A DNA stretch of 64,000 nt from an uncultured Bacilli bacterium (GCA_949879765.1 CATLBQ010000001.1:1-64000); one strand, 5' to 3'. Shown: positions 1-9,783, counted from the first letter of the stretch. The notes: generated from the sequence alone by a model not told the origin. Program-made: numbers and translations.

Positions 1-33
1 AAATAATGAAAATTAGAAAGGAAGAAAAAAGAA

Positions 34-2117
34 ATGAAAAGATGTAATCTAAAATATTTGTCTATTTTTTTCGTAATAGTATTGGTGTGTGTAACCAATA
101 CATCATGTAAAAAATGCAAAAAAGAAAATAACATATTAGATAGACCTTCAAATGTTATATTCGATGATAAAGAGATTCTTTCATGGGAAGCAGTTAAAAA
201 CGCAACAGTATATATTGTCTGTGTTGATGATAAGGAATATGTGACAGAGAATACAGCGTATGATTTGTTTAATATATTAAATCAATATAAAACATATAAA
301 ATAGGGATATATGCCAAGGATAAAAGTGGAAAATATTTGGAATCAGATACATTTGAAATGGAGTATGAGGTCAAATCACCATTTGAAATCGAATACAAAA
401 AAATGTAACAGACTATGAAATAATTAAGCAAAAAGCAAGTGATGCAAAAGGTAAGATAATCATACCAGAAAGATATGATGGAAATGAAGTAACAAGAATA
501 GCTAATGCCGCATTTGAAAATTGTACAGGAATTACTGGAGTCATTTTACCAGAAACGATTGACTTTTTGGGTACTTCAGTGTTTAGTAATTGCCAAAGTC
601 TGACAAGAGTAACTTTACCTAGTATGATGACAACAATACCTAATGCGACTTTCAAAGGTTGTATATCACTCATTGATTTTAAAGTTCCAGAGGGTGTACA
701 TCTAATATCTAATCATGCATTTTCAAACTGTACAAATTTAGAGAGTATTTATCTGCCTGCTACATTTGAATTATCTCAAAGTGGGAATTTAAATGCATTT
801 CAAGATTGTCCCAATCTAAAAACAATAATAGTCGATGAAAAGAATCCAGAATATTATAGTGATATGAATTGTTTGATAAAAAGAGGGGATAATACAGTTA
901 TATTAGGAGGTAATGAAGTAACCATTCCTGATGGTATTGACACGATTGGAGAGTATGCTTTTGCGGGGAGAAATATAGAAATGCTTAACCTAACATCAAT
1001 CAAGGTAATAGGTAAGTATGCATTTAGGGGTTGCTCAAGTTTAACAGACATTCAACTTGAAGGAGTAAAATCAATAGGAAGTTTATGCTTTTTTAATTGT
1101 TCTAATTTAACCGCTATTCAACTCAAACAAGTAGAGACGATTAGAGAAAAAGCATTTTCAGCCTGTTTAAACTTAACAGACATTCAACTTGAAGGAGTAA
1201 AATCAATAGGAAGTGAATGTTTTTCCAATTGTTCAAGCTTAGCGGATATTCATCTTGAGGATGTTGAAGCAATCGGTGATTATGCATTTTCTAAATGTAA
1301 AAATTTAAATAATGTATATTTTTTAGAGAAACTAAAAACTATGGGTAAAAATCCATTTATGCAAAGTATGAATGTAAATATAATTATTGACAATACGAAG
1401 TATGGTATGGAAGGGAATTGTTTAATTGACAAAGAAGAACTATCAGTAATTATCGGATTTAATAATAGTGTTATTCCAGATTACATTCTAGAAATAAAAG
1501 ATTATGCATTTAGTTATTGTTCATTTGAAACCATCACATTACCACCACATCTAGAAGTGATTGGTGAATATGCGTTTTATGGCAATGATAAACTGGATTA
1601 TATCACAATACCGAGTTCAGTACAGCTCATAAAAAAGCATGCATTTACTACGCCTAAGCCTAATATTATGAGCGTTATTTTGAATGAATTTACAGGCATA
1701 CTTGAAAACGATGCATTTTATAATCATACAATATATACAACAAGTAGAAGAGAAGAATCAACATTGGGATATGGACATATTCATAGCATCGGTATGGGGT
1801 TAGGTGCAATCTATAATTGTGAATTAAAGGAAGAAAATGAAGAAAAATATGTTTATGCTATAACATTTGAACCACCAAATCCTGAAAATCCAAATATTTT
1901 TTGCCAACCTGATCAGCTTTATAAGATATGTCATAGAGAAGGATATCGATTAGTTGGTTTGAGTAAAGATAAGGATTCAAATCATATAGATGTAAGCATT
2001 CAAGAACTTCATATTGAGGGTGGATATCGTTTTTATGGTTTTATCGGGAAGGACATAAATGATGCCTTTTCTGAGGGAGGAACGCATACACTATATATAG
2101 TATGGGAAAAAGAATAA
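34..2117 (+). pseudogene. BspA-like leucine-rich-repeat lipoprotein, broken by a frameshift
   Basis: Two reading frames form one protein. The first (34-408) has a signal peptide ending at Cys25 (TSC, a weak lipobox) and a fibronectin-III-like segment (residues about 35-110). The second continues without a stop from about 405 to 2117. It carries many BspA-type LRR_5 repeats (pattern AFxxCxxLxxIxLP..V..IG), then a C-terminal Flg_new/InlB-B-repeat-like end (GYRLVGLS..., TLYIVW). The frames meet at an A7 run (397-403); one more A would give a continuous protein of about 694 residues. The downstream part has no start codon with a Shine-Dalgarno site of its own. A purine-rich AGGAAG lies before the ATG at 34. 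Family knowledge: such proteins are surface adhesins. An internal near-perfect 42-bp repeat occurs at 1041-1082 and 1173-1214. It is either a true pseudogene or phase variant, or a homopolymer sequencing error. Confidence 0.85.
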
Positions 2118-2145
2118 AAAAAGGAGAATAGTAATAAGAAAAGTT

Positions 2146-3357
2146 TTGAAATTATTTGTATCGTTTATAGTATTAGTTTTATGTGTCATATTTGGCAATA
2201 AAGTAAAAGCAAGTAGTGATTATACAAGTATATATTTTTATTCAAATAATCAAGAGAATTATAATGCAAGTCAGGGATATATTAGAAAATTGGCACTAGA
2301 TTCTAATATAGGATCAAATAATATTCATATGATATTTGAGCCGTATGATATTTTTGAGGACTATATTTTTTTCCTGCATGACGTTGGTGCATTTAATTAT
2401 AGCAACGCTTTAGTTATTTTTGATATGTCGGCAGGAATAATGGAAAATCGCGGACTCAATATTGAATCAGAATTACATTTTCTGCGTAGACTTAAAATTA
2501 TATTTATGGGATTGAAAGAAGAAAATTGTAAAATAATGTTTATATGTGGTACTCAAGAAATACGATTTTCAACACCAGGTGAGCCAATAAACTCAGAAGG
2601 TAATCTTAATGAATTTTTAGACTATGTGGATATTCATATCAATGTATCACAATTTGAACCATTTTATATGTCAATGATTGTAAAAATAGAAGAAGAAACA
2701 AATGGAAGAGATGCAACACTAATATTTGATGAAAACTCGAAATTATATGATAAAGTTATCGATTATTACCAAAGAAAATATAGAAATGATTATTTTCCTA
2801 TAAAAGAACAATATGATTCTTTTGAAGAATATTTATGTGATTCATGTAATTTTCAAATAATTAGATACAATAATATAGATGAAAGTTTTATTGATTATGA
2901 TGGATTTATATGGTATGATGTATCAGATTTCATTCAAAATAATGTAGTATATGCAATAGGCATGATGAATAATGAATCTTATTTTTTTAACTGGATTGAG
3001 AAAATAAATGATGCAAATACTCAAATGAATTATGCAAAATGGTCGGTATTTGTTTATAATCGACTCAACGTAAATATATCAAATTATAATATTTTGGGTA
3101 CATTATATTATTCACGTGAATATAAATATGAAAGATATAACGTGGAGATGAATTGTGTAATTTACGATTTTATTTATGGAGAAGATTTGACAATTTATGA
3201 TAATCGACAAGGAAGATGTCAAATTACATATAGACCTTTTTCAGGCAGTGGGGAAGACTGGTTGCATGATTTCGAATATGGTGAAGATGGTGATGAAGAA
3301 GTATATGATTTTGGTTATATTTGTATATATGGGCCAGAAGAAGAAATATTGGATTAA
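2146..3357 (+). CDS. Secreted protein of unknown function, uncertain start
   Basis: I do not recognise a family. The N-terminus is a signal peptide (LFVSFIVLVLCVIF, then GNKVKA-S), so the protein is probably exported; the rest is rich in Asp, Glu, Tyr and Asn and ends in an acidic tail. The listed start is a TTG, but the best Shine-Dalgarno (AAGGAG, 2121-2126) lies 19 bases before it. An in-frame ATA at 2134 is 7 bases after that site and would give a more typical signal peptide (xRKVLKLFVSF). Either ATA is used or an ATG was lost. It follows the broken BspA-like gene by 28 bases and is probably co-transcribed with it. A strong terminator follows the stop. Confidence 0.7.
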   Translation: MKLFVSFIVLVLCVIFGNKVKASSDYTSIYFYSNNQENYNASQGYIRKLALDSNIGSNNIHMIFEPYDIFEDYIFFLHDVGAFNYSNALVIFDMSAGIMENRGLNIESELHFLRRLKIIFMGLKEENCKIMFICGTQEIRFSTPGEPINSEGNLNEFLDYVDIHINVSQFEPFYMSMIVKIEEETNGRDATLIFDENSKLYDKVIDYYQRKYRNDYFPIKEQYDSFEEYLCDSCNFQIIRYNNIDESFIDYDGFIWYDVSDFIQNNVVYAIGMMNNESYFFNWIEKINDANTQMNYAKWSVFVYNRLNVNISNYNILGTLYYSREYKYERYNVEMNCVIYDFIYGEDLTIYDNRQGRCQITYRPFSGSGEDWLHDFEYGEDGDEEVYDFGYICIYGPEEEILD

Positions 3358-3389
3358 AGCCCAAATGACATAAGAAAATATACACTCGA

Positions 3390-3437
3390 AAAAAGTGAAA
3401 GACAATTGCCTTCATAGGCAAAATCTTTCACTTTTTC
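3390..3437 (+). terminator. Rho-independent terminator
   Basis: A long hairpin pairs AAAAAAGTGAAAGA with TCTTTCACTTTTTC, with an inner TTGCC/GGCAA stem, and ends in a T-rich tail. It closes the 34-3357 transcription unit. Confidence 0.85.
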
Positions 3438-4780
3438 AATCAATAATCCACTATAATCAGGAGGATTCAAACTAAGCATTTCTGTATAGGATGAGCTAAC
3501 CTTTTTGAAAAAAGTTAAAATATTAGAATTAATTGTGAAAGATAGAAATTGTTACAAGTGTTTCATTTTAATATAATCTAATATTAGAGTTAAGAAATTA
3601 TTGTACAACAAAATATAGTGGTGAATGGTTATATTTATAATTGTCGTATTTAAAATAGTTCATTCAAATTGATAATAATATATTACATAAAGGGAATTTT
3701 ATTGGTATAGGTAAAAATTATTGATTGTTGTCAATATATGGCGATGCTCATTCATTTGTATTGAAAAAGGAAACAATATTGAGACCAAAGTACATTGTCT
3801 GTTGTAGGTAGAATATTCAGTTGAGTTCAAGCCCATACAACTCTTGGGATAAAAAAAGAAAATGATGCTGATATACTTGAGATTAGTCAGAATACACTAG
3901 ATGCTCTATAGCTGACAAAGCAATAGGTGGCATAGTGGATAATATTATGTCAATACAGAAATTATAAAAAGTATGAAATCTGTTTATAATTTTAAATTAA
4001 GTGAAGAAATGTGTATTTGAAAAAAGAATTCTAAAAAAATAAAAATAGAGTTGATGAAATATTACAGGGAAATAGGATATACAAAGAATAAATTTATTTT
4101 ACATTTTGATTGAATCGACAAAAGGGAAAAATTAGATAAAATTGCCAATAATGATTCTATTTTTGCATTGAGCCCAAATTGAGAGTTTACATTATATAAG
4201 AATTACTTTAAAATTAGTAAAACAGGTCATTTGCTTTTAACAAATGACTTGTTATTTTTTAGAAATACTATTCAGACATAGCAGGATGGCATAGTATTTC
4301 TGTATGGTATCTTCAAAAATTTAAATTATATTCTTCGATTTTACATCATATATAATTAACAATTACAGTAAAAAATGAGTCCAATTTTGTCGAAAAATAA
4401 ATGTTTTTTTTCAAATATATAGGAATAGATAGCTTATATTTCATTTTATTGGAAATAAAATGATAGAAAAAAATTATAAAAATTGCTAAATTAAAGGAAA
4501 CTTTGCACTAAAAATGTTAATATTAAAATAATTTTCTATCTTGACAATAATCGACATAGTTTTCAAGGTCATAATATTATAATGTTTTAGTAATAATTAT
4601 ATATATTTTTTAACTTTATGGCTTTAGCCTATATATATAAACTAAAAAATTTATTTTTAATGAAAAAATATAGTAAAAACTAAAATATTTTTGAAAAAGT
4701 CACTCTTTTTACAATTGATTGTCGATTTTAAATTTTGTGAATATATTAATAATAATAGATGTTAAACATATATGGGGGAG
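3438..4780. other. Long AT-rich non-coding stretch with a possible gene remnant
   Basis: No open frame above about 60 codons has a plausible start. Between about 3830 and 4200 short frames read like protein but change phase: 3840-3911 gives TTLGIKKENDADILEISQ..., then from about 3909 the next frame gives ADKAIGGIVDNIMSIQKL, then stops. This looks like a decayed gene whose family I cannot name. The remainder (about 4270-4770) is very AT-rich; I see only a TATAAT at about 4575 and one TTTGTCGAAAA sequence at 4386-4396, neither assignable with confidence. Confidence 0.5.
4224..4260 (+). terminator. Terminator-like hairpin
   Basis: AGGTCATTTG pairs with CAAATGACTT around a TTTTAA-type loop and is followed by GTTATTTTTT. 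It may mark the 3' end of the decayed gene upstream, since no intact gene precedes it. Confidence 0.6.
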
Positions 4781-4787
4781 GTATGTA

Positions 4788-4838
4788 ATGAGGGGAAATT
4801 TAAGACTAAATAGAATTATCAAAAATTTTACTAGCTAG
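4788..4838 (+). CDS. Possible 16-residue leader peptide or gene remnant
   Basis: An ATG at 4788 follows a strong Shine-Dalgarno (GGGGGAGG, 4775-4782) and opens MRGNLRLNRIIKNFTS before TAG. It precedes the lipoprotein gene at 4890. A similar arrangement (GGGGGGAGG, then a short frame without start) lies before the paralogous lipoprotein at 9937. The peptide may be a leader or the remains of a longer gene; the only support is the ribosome binding site and the parallel locus. Confidence 0.25.
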   Translation: MRGNLRLNRIIKNFTS

Positions 4839-4889
4839 ATATCTAGTTATAGGTCTTTTTATTAAAAAAGAAAGGGGAGGAAAGAGAAA

Positions 4890-5420
4890 ATGAAAAAATT
4901 ATTTAGAATGTTGATATGTTTAATGCTTGGACTATGTTTAATGGGGTGTAATATGGGGAAAAAAGTAAGATATAATATCAAATTTTATGAAGAATCAACT
5001 GAAAACGCATTATATCATATAAACAAAGACTATATCGATACTGGTAAAACTTCATATAATGCTGAAATTGTTAAGTCATATGATCAATTATTAGCATTAT
5101 GTGACAAATATAATAGCCCAGCTTTTGATGAAAAAAGTGAAAAGTATTCAAACGAAGTGAATCAACTAATTCGCAGTTTTACAAGGGAATATTTTGAATC
5201 AAAGACGTTGGTATTTTATTTTGGGAATTCTGCAAAAAAGCCTTTTTATGCGGATATTAAATCTATGGTGATTGAAGATAATACATTAATAATCAATTAT
5301 AAAAAGCCTAAAGGAGATACTTGGACAACGGAAATTCGTTCACAACCATGGACTTTAATAATTGAGTTAAATCAAGATGTGGTGTCTAATGTTAATAATG
5401 TTAAAGCAGTAATAAAATAA
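4890..5420 (+). CDS. Lipoprotein, paralogue of the protein at 9937-10428
   Basis: A 176-residue protein with a clear lipoprotein signal (MKKLFRMLICLMLGLCLMGC, lipobox LMGC, Cys20). The mature part has no family I recognise. Its C-terminal half matches the lipoprotein encoded at 9937-10428: YF(E/K)xK(T/A)LV, a central (K)S(M/L)VI(E/D)(D/N)(N/D) segment, and IE(L/I)NQD(V/L)V near the end. It starts at an ATG after AAGGGGAGGAAAG. It lies 14 bases before the subtilase gene, so the two are probably one operon. Location is inferred to be the outer face of the membrane; function unknown. Confidence 0.85.
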   Translation: MKKLFRMLICLMLGLCLMGCNMGKKVRYNIKFYEESTENALYHINKDYIDTGKTSYNAEIVKSYDQLLALCDKYNSPAFDEKSEKYSNEVNQLIRSFTREYFESKTLVFYFGNSAKKPFYADIKSMVIEDNTLIINYKKPKGDTWTTEIRSQPWTLIIELNQDVVSNVNNVKAVIK

Positions 5421-5434
5421 GAAGAGGTGGTTGT

Positions 5435-8400
5435 ATGAAATTAAAAAAATTAAATTTAGCATTTATTGTTGTTTTATTCATACTAGTATCATTTTTTGGA
5501 GAAAAAACATATGCTTTTGCAAATGAATTTATATCAGAAACAAAAGTATATTGTGATGCAACTATAGAAGATGATTTTGCTGAAGATAAAATAATATTGG
5601 TTTTAAATAATAAAGAATCTTTAAGGTTTAAGAACTATGAACTTAATGATTTTTCTGATGTAAATTGTATTGAAATAGAAGATCTAACAGAAAAAACAGG
5701 GGAAATTATTAAGCAACAATTAAAAGCTGAAAAAACAGGAGATTGGTCAGATTTAGAAAGTCGTATAGAAAATGATACATTGGTTAATATCGATAATTTT
5801 CATAGAATTTTATCTTTAACACTAGATGAATCTAATAAGGAGAATGTACTAAAAAAAATTAAGGTATTAGAGGCTAGGCCAGAAATATTATCAGCAGAGC
5901 CTGATTATATTGAAAAATTAAGCCTAGCGAGTAATGATCCATTATATTTAGAAGGTGGTTACAGAGGTCAATGGGCATTAACTGGAACATATGGAATAAA
6001 TGTGAGCAAGGCTTGGAATTTTACAACAGGAAATCCTAATGTGATAGTTGGGGTTATTGATTCTGGAATTGATGGAAAACATCCTGATTTAGTAAATGTA
6101 ATTAATGATGATTTACATCGTGATTATGTTGATACGCCTCTTTTTAGCAGTGTGAGGGTGGTTGATAAAGAAGATTTAGAGGATCTTGATGGACATGGAA
6201 CACATGTTGCAGGAATAATAGGTGCGCAAGGAAATAATGAAATAGGAATTTCTGGTGTTGCTTGGAATATTAGACTAGTTTCGCTTAGGATTTTTAATTC
6301 AAAAGGTTCTGGATATTTATCTGATCTTAAACGGGCTATAGATTTTGCAACGGAGGAATCTATTCCAATATTAAATTATAGTGGTGGGGGTAGTAACGAT
6401 CATAATGGATGTAAAAAGGCTATTGAAAACTATCCTGGATTGTTTGTGTGTGCAGCTGGAAATGATAACCAGGATAATGATTCCCATGGCTATTTTCCTG
6501 GAAATTATAATTTTGATAACCTTATAAGTGTGGGAGCAATAAATATGAATGGTAATAGACCAACTTCTCTTCAATGGGAAGTCGATGACAAAGGAAATCC
6601 ACAAGGTTCTAATTATGGTGCTACTACAGTTGATATTTTTGCACCTGGGGATACTATTGTTAGTACTGTGCCTACTAGCGTTTATCCAAAAGGTTATGTT
6701 CGCTATGAAGGAACATCAATGGCAACTCCACATGTAACTGGTGTTGCAGCATTAATGTTATCAATTAATCCTAATTTAACTCCACAACAGATTAAATATA
6801 CAATTTTAAACAATGTAACTAAATCTTCGAATCTAGATGGCCTTTGCGTATCTGGCGGAAGGTTAGATGCATTTAAAGCCGTTAGTGCAGTTGCCTTTTC
6901 TACAAGTACTGTGAATGACGGAATTTCTATTGATGGATTTATTGATGGTTATTCAGTGGCAAGTCAGACGGATTTGGAAATACCAAGTAGTTTTGCTCAA
7001 GTGAGTGCTAACTATGGAACACCATTACAAAATGTTTGCATGATTGGTAATACTGCATTCAAGGGGAATGAAAATTTAAAAAGTATAATTATGCCAAACA
7101 CAATTACTAGCATAGGTACAAATGCTTTTGAAAATTGTTCAAATTTACAAAGCATAACCTTATCTAATGGCTTAACAAGTATAGGAAATACAGCATTTAA
7201 AGGCTGTTCAAGTTTGGAAGGTATCACAATACCAAATAGTGTTACGAGTATAGGTACAAATGTTTTTGAAAATTGTTTAGATTTACAAAGTATAACCCTA
7301 TCTAATGGTTTAACAAGCATAGGAAATGCAGCATTTAAGGGTTGTTCAAGTCTGGAAGGTATCACAATACCAAATAGTGTTACGAGTATAGGCACAAATG
7401 CTTTTGAAAATTGTTTAGATTTACAAAGTATAACCCTATCTAATGGCTTAACAAGTATAGGAAATGCGGCATTTAAAGGCTGTTCAAGTTTGGAAGGTAT
7501 CACAATACCAAATAGTGTTACAAGCATAGGAAGTGAATTATTCAAAGATTGTTCTAGTCTTGCTAGCATAACCATACCAAATGGTGTAATAAATATTAAT
7601 TCGAGTGCTTTTGAAAATTGTACATATTTGCAAACAGTAGTCTTACCTACAACTTTATATACTATAGGAGCCTCTGCTTTTAAAGGGTGTTCAACCTTAT
7701 CTAGCATAATACTGCCTAGCAGTGTAGAATATGTAGAGGATGAAGCTTTTAAAAATTGTTCATTATTAACACAAGTAGATGTACAAAGAGCAATATCAGA
7801 TATCACTAGCCTTGGATTAAATGTATTTAATGGATGTAGCAATACATTACAAATTATTGTTCCAACCAATCGAGTAGTAGAATACAAGAATAAACCATAT
7901 TGGTCAAGTTATAAAACGAAGATTATACCATCTGGTGAATATACAACATTGGAAATAGATTGTGAAAGTAGTATAAATGAAAGTCTACAACTCAATAGAG
8001 GATATAATCAACTTTATCAACTAAATGTCAATTGTGGAAAAAGTTATCGTATCCATACAAATGCATCAACAGGCGTCACTTTAAAGGTGTATAATGCGAA
8101 TATGGAATATTTGGCAAGTGGTGATGACTTAGTAGATACCTACTTAGGAGTAGGAACATATTATATATCGATAGAATTTAGTAGTTCTTCAGCAGCAGGT
8201 TTAATCGAAACACATTTAGGGTTAAGATGGCCAAGTAGCGATGTGCAATTGAATGATAGCGTAAATAATAATATTAAAACACATATTCATACAACAACAG
8301 ACAATATGAGTCATGGAAAGTTTTATTATTGGAATGAGCAAGGTGCAGGATTCTTCCTATTTAAATTGAGTGGAGTAACAAATGCAAGTTATCTAAAAGA

Positions 8401-9565
8401 TGCAATTACAATCTATGATGATGAAAATAGAACAATCGTGTTAGATAGATATAGTATTGATAATTCTAATTATCCTGCAATTTCCAATGAAGGAGAAAGT
8501 GAAATGTATGTATATTTACCACAAAGAGGTAACTATTACATAGATATCGTTTTGCCAACTAATGGATATACTACATTGAATTTTAGGGTAGAAGAAGTCG
8601 AAAAAAATGATATCAATTATCTAAATCGACTTGAGGGTGTTTGTTTTGACGAAATATTCTTTAATCAAACTACACAAAGTTATTTTGAGGAAGTGACGAT
8701 TAGTCATTATTCAAAAATAGAATATGATATTCAAACAAGTAGAAATATTAATAAGAATATACCAGTCTACATTTTCCAAAAGCAAGTTGATTCAGAAACT
8801 GTTATTGTACCTAAATTAGTAGAAGAAATTACTAAGGCCGATAGAAGTCCAATATTTACAATTATATTAGAGCCTGGAACATATTATATAGGATATTCAG
8901 ATAACTTTGAAGAAGTTGGTATACATATGGGACTAAGAAGAAAAGTAAATATTGATATGAATGTGAATGGAGTACTAGTAACTGATCCAGCTTATCAGCA
9001 ACAATTTAACTTAGGAACAGAAGTTACACTTAACAATGGTGAATTAAGGGGAAATACAATAACAGAAGGATTTACAAGAAACTTGTATTTAATGGTAGAA
9101 GATAGAGTGCATGATCCAATGTCAAGACTTGAATATGATTGGTATTCAAGTAATGAAAATGTAGCGAAAGTTAGTGAATATGGAACTGTACTTGGACTAA
9201 AAGTCAGTGAAGATACAGAAGTGAACATATATGCAATCAATAAAGCAGATCCAACAATTGTGTATAAAATCAAGTTAAAGGTTGTAAAGGACACATCAGT
9301 AGAAGAACTAGACATAGAATGCAATATGAGTTATTCATATTCACAAAAGAATGGTGAATATCAATTGGCATTAGATTTTACAAATAGTCCATATCCATAT
9401 ATTCAATATTATAACTGGGAAGTTATAGGTAAAGATGGAATAAATGTAAGTATAAGCAATTGGGGGATCATCACATCTAGTGGAGTAGGAGAAGCCACAA
9501 TAATAGGTAGTTATGGATTAAATGCAAGAGTAAGACTGATTATCCATTTAACTATTACAGAATAA
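5435..9565 (+). CDS. Subtilisin-like serine protease (S8) fused to BspA leucine-rich repeats
   Basis: A 1376-residue exported protein. In order: signal peptide (about 1-29), a propeptide-like region (about 30-165), and the S8 catalytic domain (about 170-490) with Asp209 (VIDSGID), His254 (DGHGTHVAG), an oxyanion Asn in AAGND, and Ser428 (GTSMATPHV). A BspA-type LRR_5 block follows (about 530-800) and includes three almost identical 46-residue double repeats. Then come pre-peptidase-like beta regions (about 840-1180) and a Big_2-like domain (about 1200-1290; SSNENVAKVSEYGTV). All catalytic residues are present, so an active extracellular protease with a binding stalk is likely. No LPXTG anchor or C-terminal membrane helix is visible. 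RBS is GAAGAGGTGG. The gene follows a lipoprotein gene and ends at a strong terminator. Confidence 0.9.
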   Translation: MKLKKLNLAFIVVLFILVSFFGEKTYAFANEFISETKVYCDATIEDDFAEDKIILVLNNKESLRFKNYELNDFSDVNCIEIEDLTEKTGEIIKQQLKAEKTGDWSDLESRIENDTLVNIDNFHRILSLTLDESNKENVLKKIKVLEARPEILSAEPDYIEKLSLASNDPLYLEGGYRGQWALTGTYGINVSKAWNFTTGNPNVIVGVIDSGIDGKHPDLVNVINDDLHRDYVDTPLFSSVRVVDKEDLEDLDGHGTHVAGIIGAQGNNEIGISGVAWNIRLVSLRIFNSKGSGYLSDLKRAIDFATEESIPILNYSGGGSNDHNGCKKAIENYPGLFVCAAGNDNQDNDSHGYFPGNYNFDNLISVGAINMNGNRPTSLQWEVDDKGNPQGSNYGATTVDIFAPGDTIVSTVPTSVYPKGYVRYEGTSMATPHVTGVAALMLSINPNLTPQQIKYTILNNVTKSSNLDGLCVSGGRLDAFKAVSAVAFSTSTVNDGISIDGFIDGYSVASQTDLEIPSSFAQVSANYGTPLQNVCMIGNTAFKGNENLKSIIMPNTITSIGTNAFENCSNLQSITLSNGLTSIGNTAFKGCSSLEGITIPNSVTSIGTNVFENCLDLQSITLSNGLTSIGNAAFKGCSSLEGITIPNSVTSIGTNAFENCLDLQSITLSNGLTSIGNAAFKGCSSLEGITIPNSVTSIGSELFKDCSSLASITIPNGVININSSAFENCTYLQTVVLPTTLYTIGASAFKGCSTLSSIILPSSVEYVEDEAFKNCSLLTQVDVQRAISDITSLGLNVFNGCSNTLQIIVPTNRVVEYKNKPYWSSYKTKIIPSGEYTTLEIDCESSINESLQLNRGYNQLYQLNVNCGKSYRIHTNASTGVTLKVYNANMEYLASGDDLVDTYLGVGTYYISIEFSSSSAAGLIETHLGLRWPSSDVQLNDSVNNNIKTHIHTTTDNMSHGKFYYWNEQGAGFFLFKLSGVTNASYLKDAITIYDDENRTIVLDRYSIDNSNYPAISNEGESEMYVYLPQRGNYYIDIVLPTNGYTTLNFRVEEVEKNDINYLNRLEGVCFDEIFFNQTTQSYFEEVTISHYSKIEYDIQTSRNINKNIPVYIFQKQVDSETVIVPKLVEEITKADRSPIFTIILEPGTYYIGYSDNFEEVGIHMGLRRKVNIDMNVNGVLVTDPAYQQQFNLGTEVTLNNGELRGNTITEGFTRNLYLMVEDRVHDPMSRLEYDWYSSNENVAKVSEYGTVLGLKVSEDTEVNIYAINKADPTIVYKIKLKVVKDTSVEELDIECNMSYSYSQKNGEYQLALDFTNSPYPYIQYYNWEVIGKDGINVSISNWGIITSSGVGEATIIGSYGLNARVRLIIHLTITE
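7127..7540 (+). repeat. Three tandem 138-bp near-identical repeats inside the subtilase gene
   Basis: Units begin at 7127, 7265 and 7403. Each encodes two 23-residue BspA repeats (FENC...LSNGLTSIGN, FKGC...IPNSVTSIGT). The copies differ by only a few bases, far less than the flanking repeats, indicating recent duplication or gene conversion. The 138-bp period keeps the frame, so unit loss or gain would change repeat number without breaking the gene. Confidence 0.9.
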
Positions 9566-9572
9566 ATGAAAG

Positions 9573-9620
9573 AAGGGTTAGTAAAGCGTATAAACTACAC
9601 TTATACTAACTCTTTTTTTT
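9573..9620 (+). terminator. Terminator of the lipoprotein-subtilase operon
   Basis: AGGGTTAGTA pairs with TACTAACTCT across a loop of about 20 bases, followed by a run of eight Ts. Confidence 0.8.
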
Positions 9621-9658
9621 AAAAAATATATATGTTTAAAGTCTATAGGATAAAATAT

Positions 9659-9687
9659 TTGCAATATTTAGCAATATATGGTATGAT
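9659..9687 (+). promoter_or_regulatory. Sigma-A type promoter for a candidate small RNA
   Basis: TTGCAA (9659-9664), a 17-base spacer, then TATGAT (9682-9687) preceded by TGG (extended -10). No protein gene starts close downstream; a terminator lies about 90 bases on. Confidence 0.6.
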
Positions 9688-9693
9688 ATTGTA

Positions 9694-9783
9694 AAATAGA
9701 TATATTTCTTAAGCCTGCTTTTTATACATTTTTAACACATTGCAATAAAATCTAAAGCTCTCTTAGGGAAGATGGGCTTTTTT
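9694..9783 (+). ncRNA. Candidate small RNA of about 90 nt, family unknown
   Basis: The interval is bounded by a good promoter and a strong terminator: AAAGCTC/GGGCTTT closed by TCTT/AAGA around AGGG (9754-9780), then a T run to 9783. It contains no ATG apart from one inside the terminator stem and no Shine-Dalgarno site. It does not resemble tRNA, the SRP RNA core, or a T-box. It lies alone between the subtilase operon and a degraded lipoprotein gene. Confidence 0.45.

Noticed and set aside
397-403. Programmed ribosomal frameshifting at A7
   Set aside because: Joining the frames needs a +1-equivalent base insertion; A-run slippage is possible, but no stimulatory structure or family precedent is visible.
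4386-4396. TTTGTCGAAAA as a Spo0A box controlling the lipoprotein-subtilase operon
   Set aside because: It is about 500 bases from the start, and several chance matches to the 7-mer are expected in a window of this size and composition.
7127-7540. Regular repeats as a possible CRISPR array
   Set aside because: Repeats are contiguous, 138 bp, in frame and encode LRR units; there are no spacers or cas genes.
7012-7887. Long minus-strand ORF of 291 codons
   Set aside because: It is the antisense shadow of the repetitive LRR coding region of the subtilase; it mirrors the repeat period and has no RBS.
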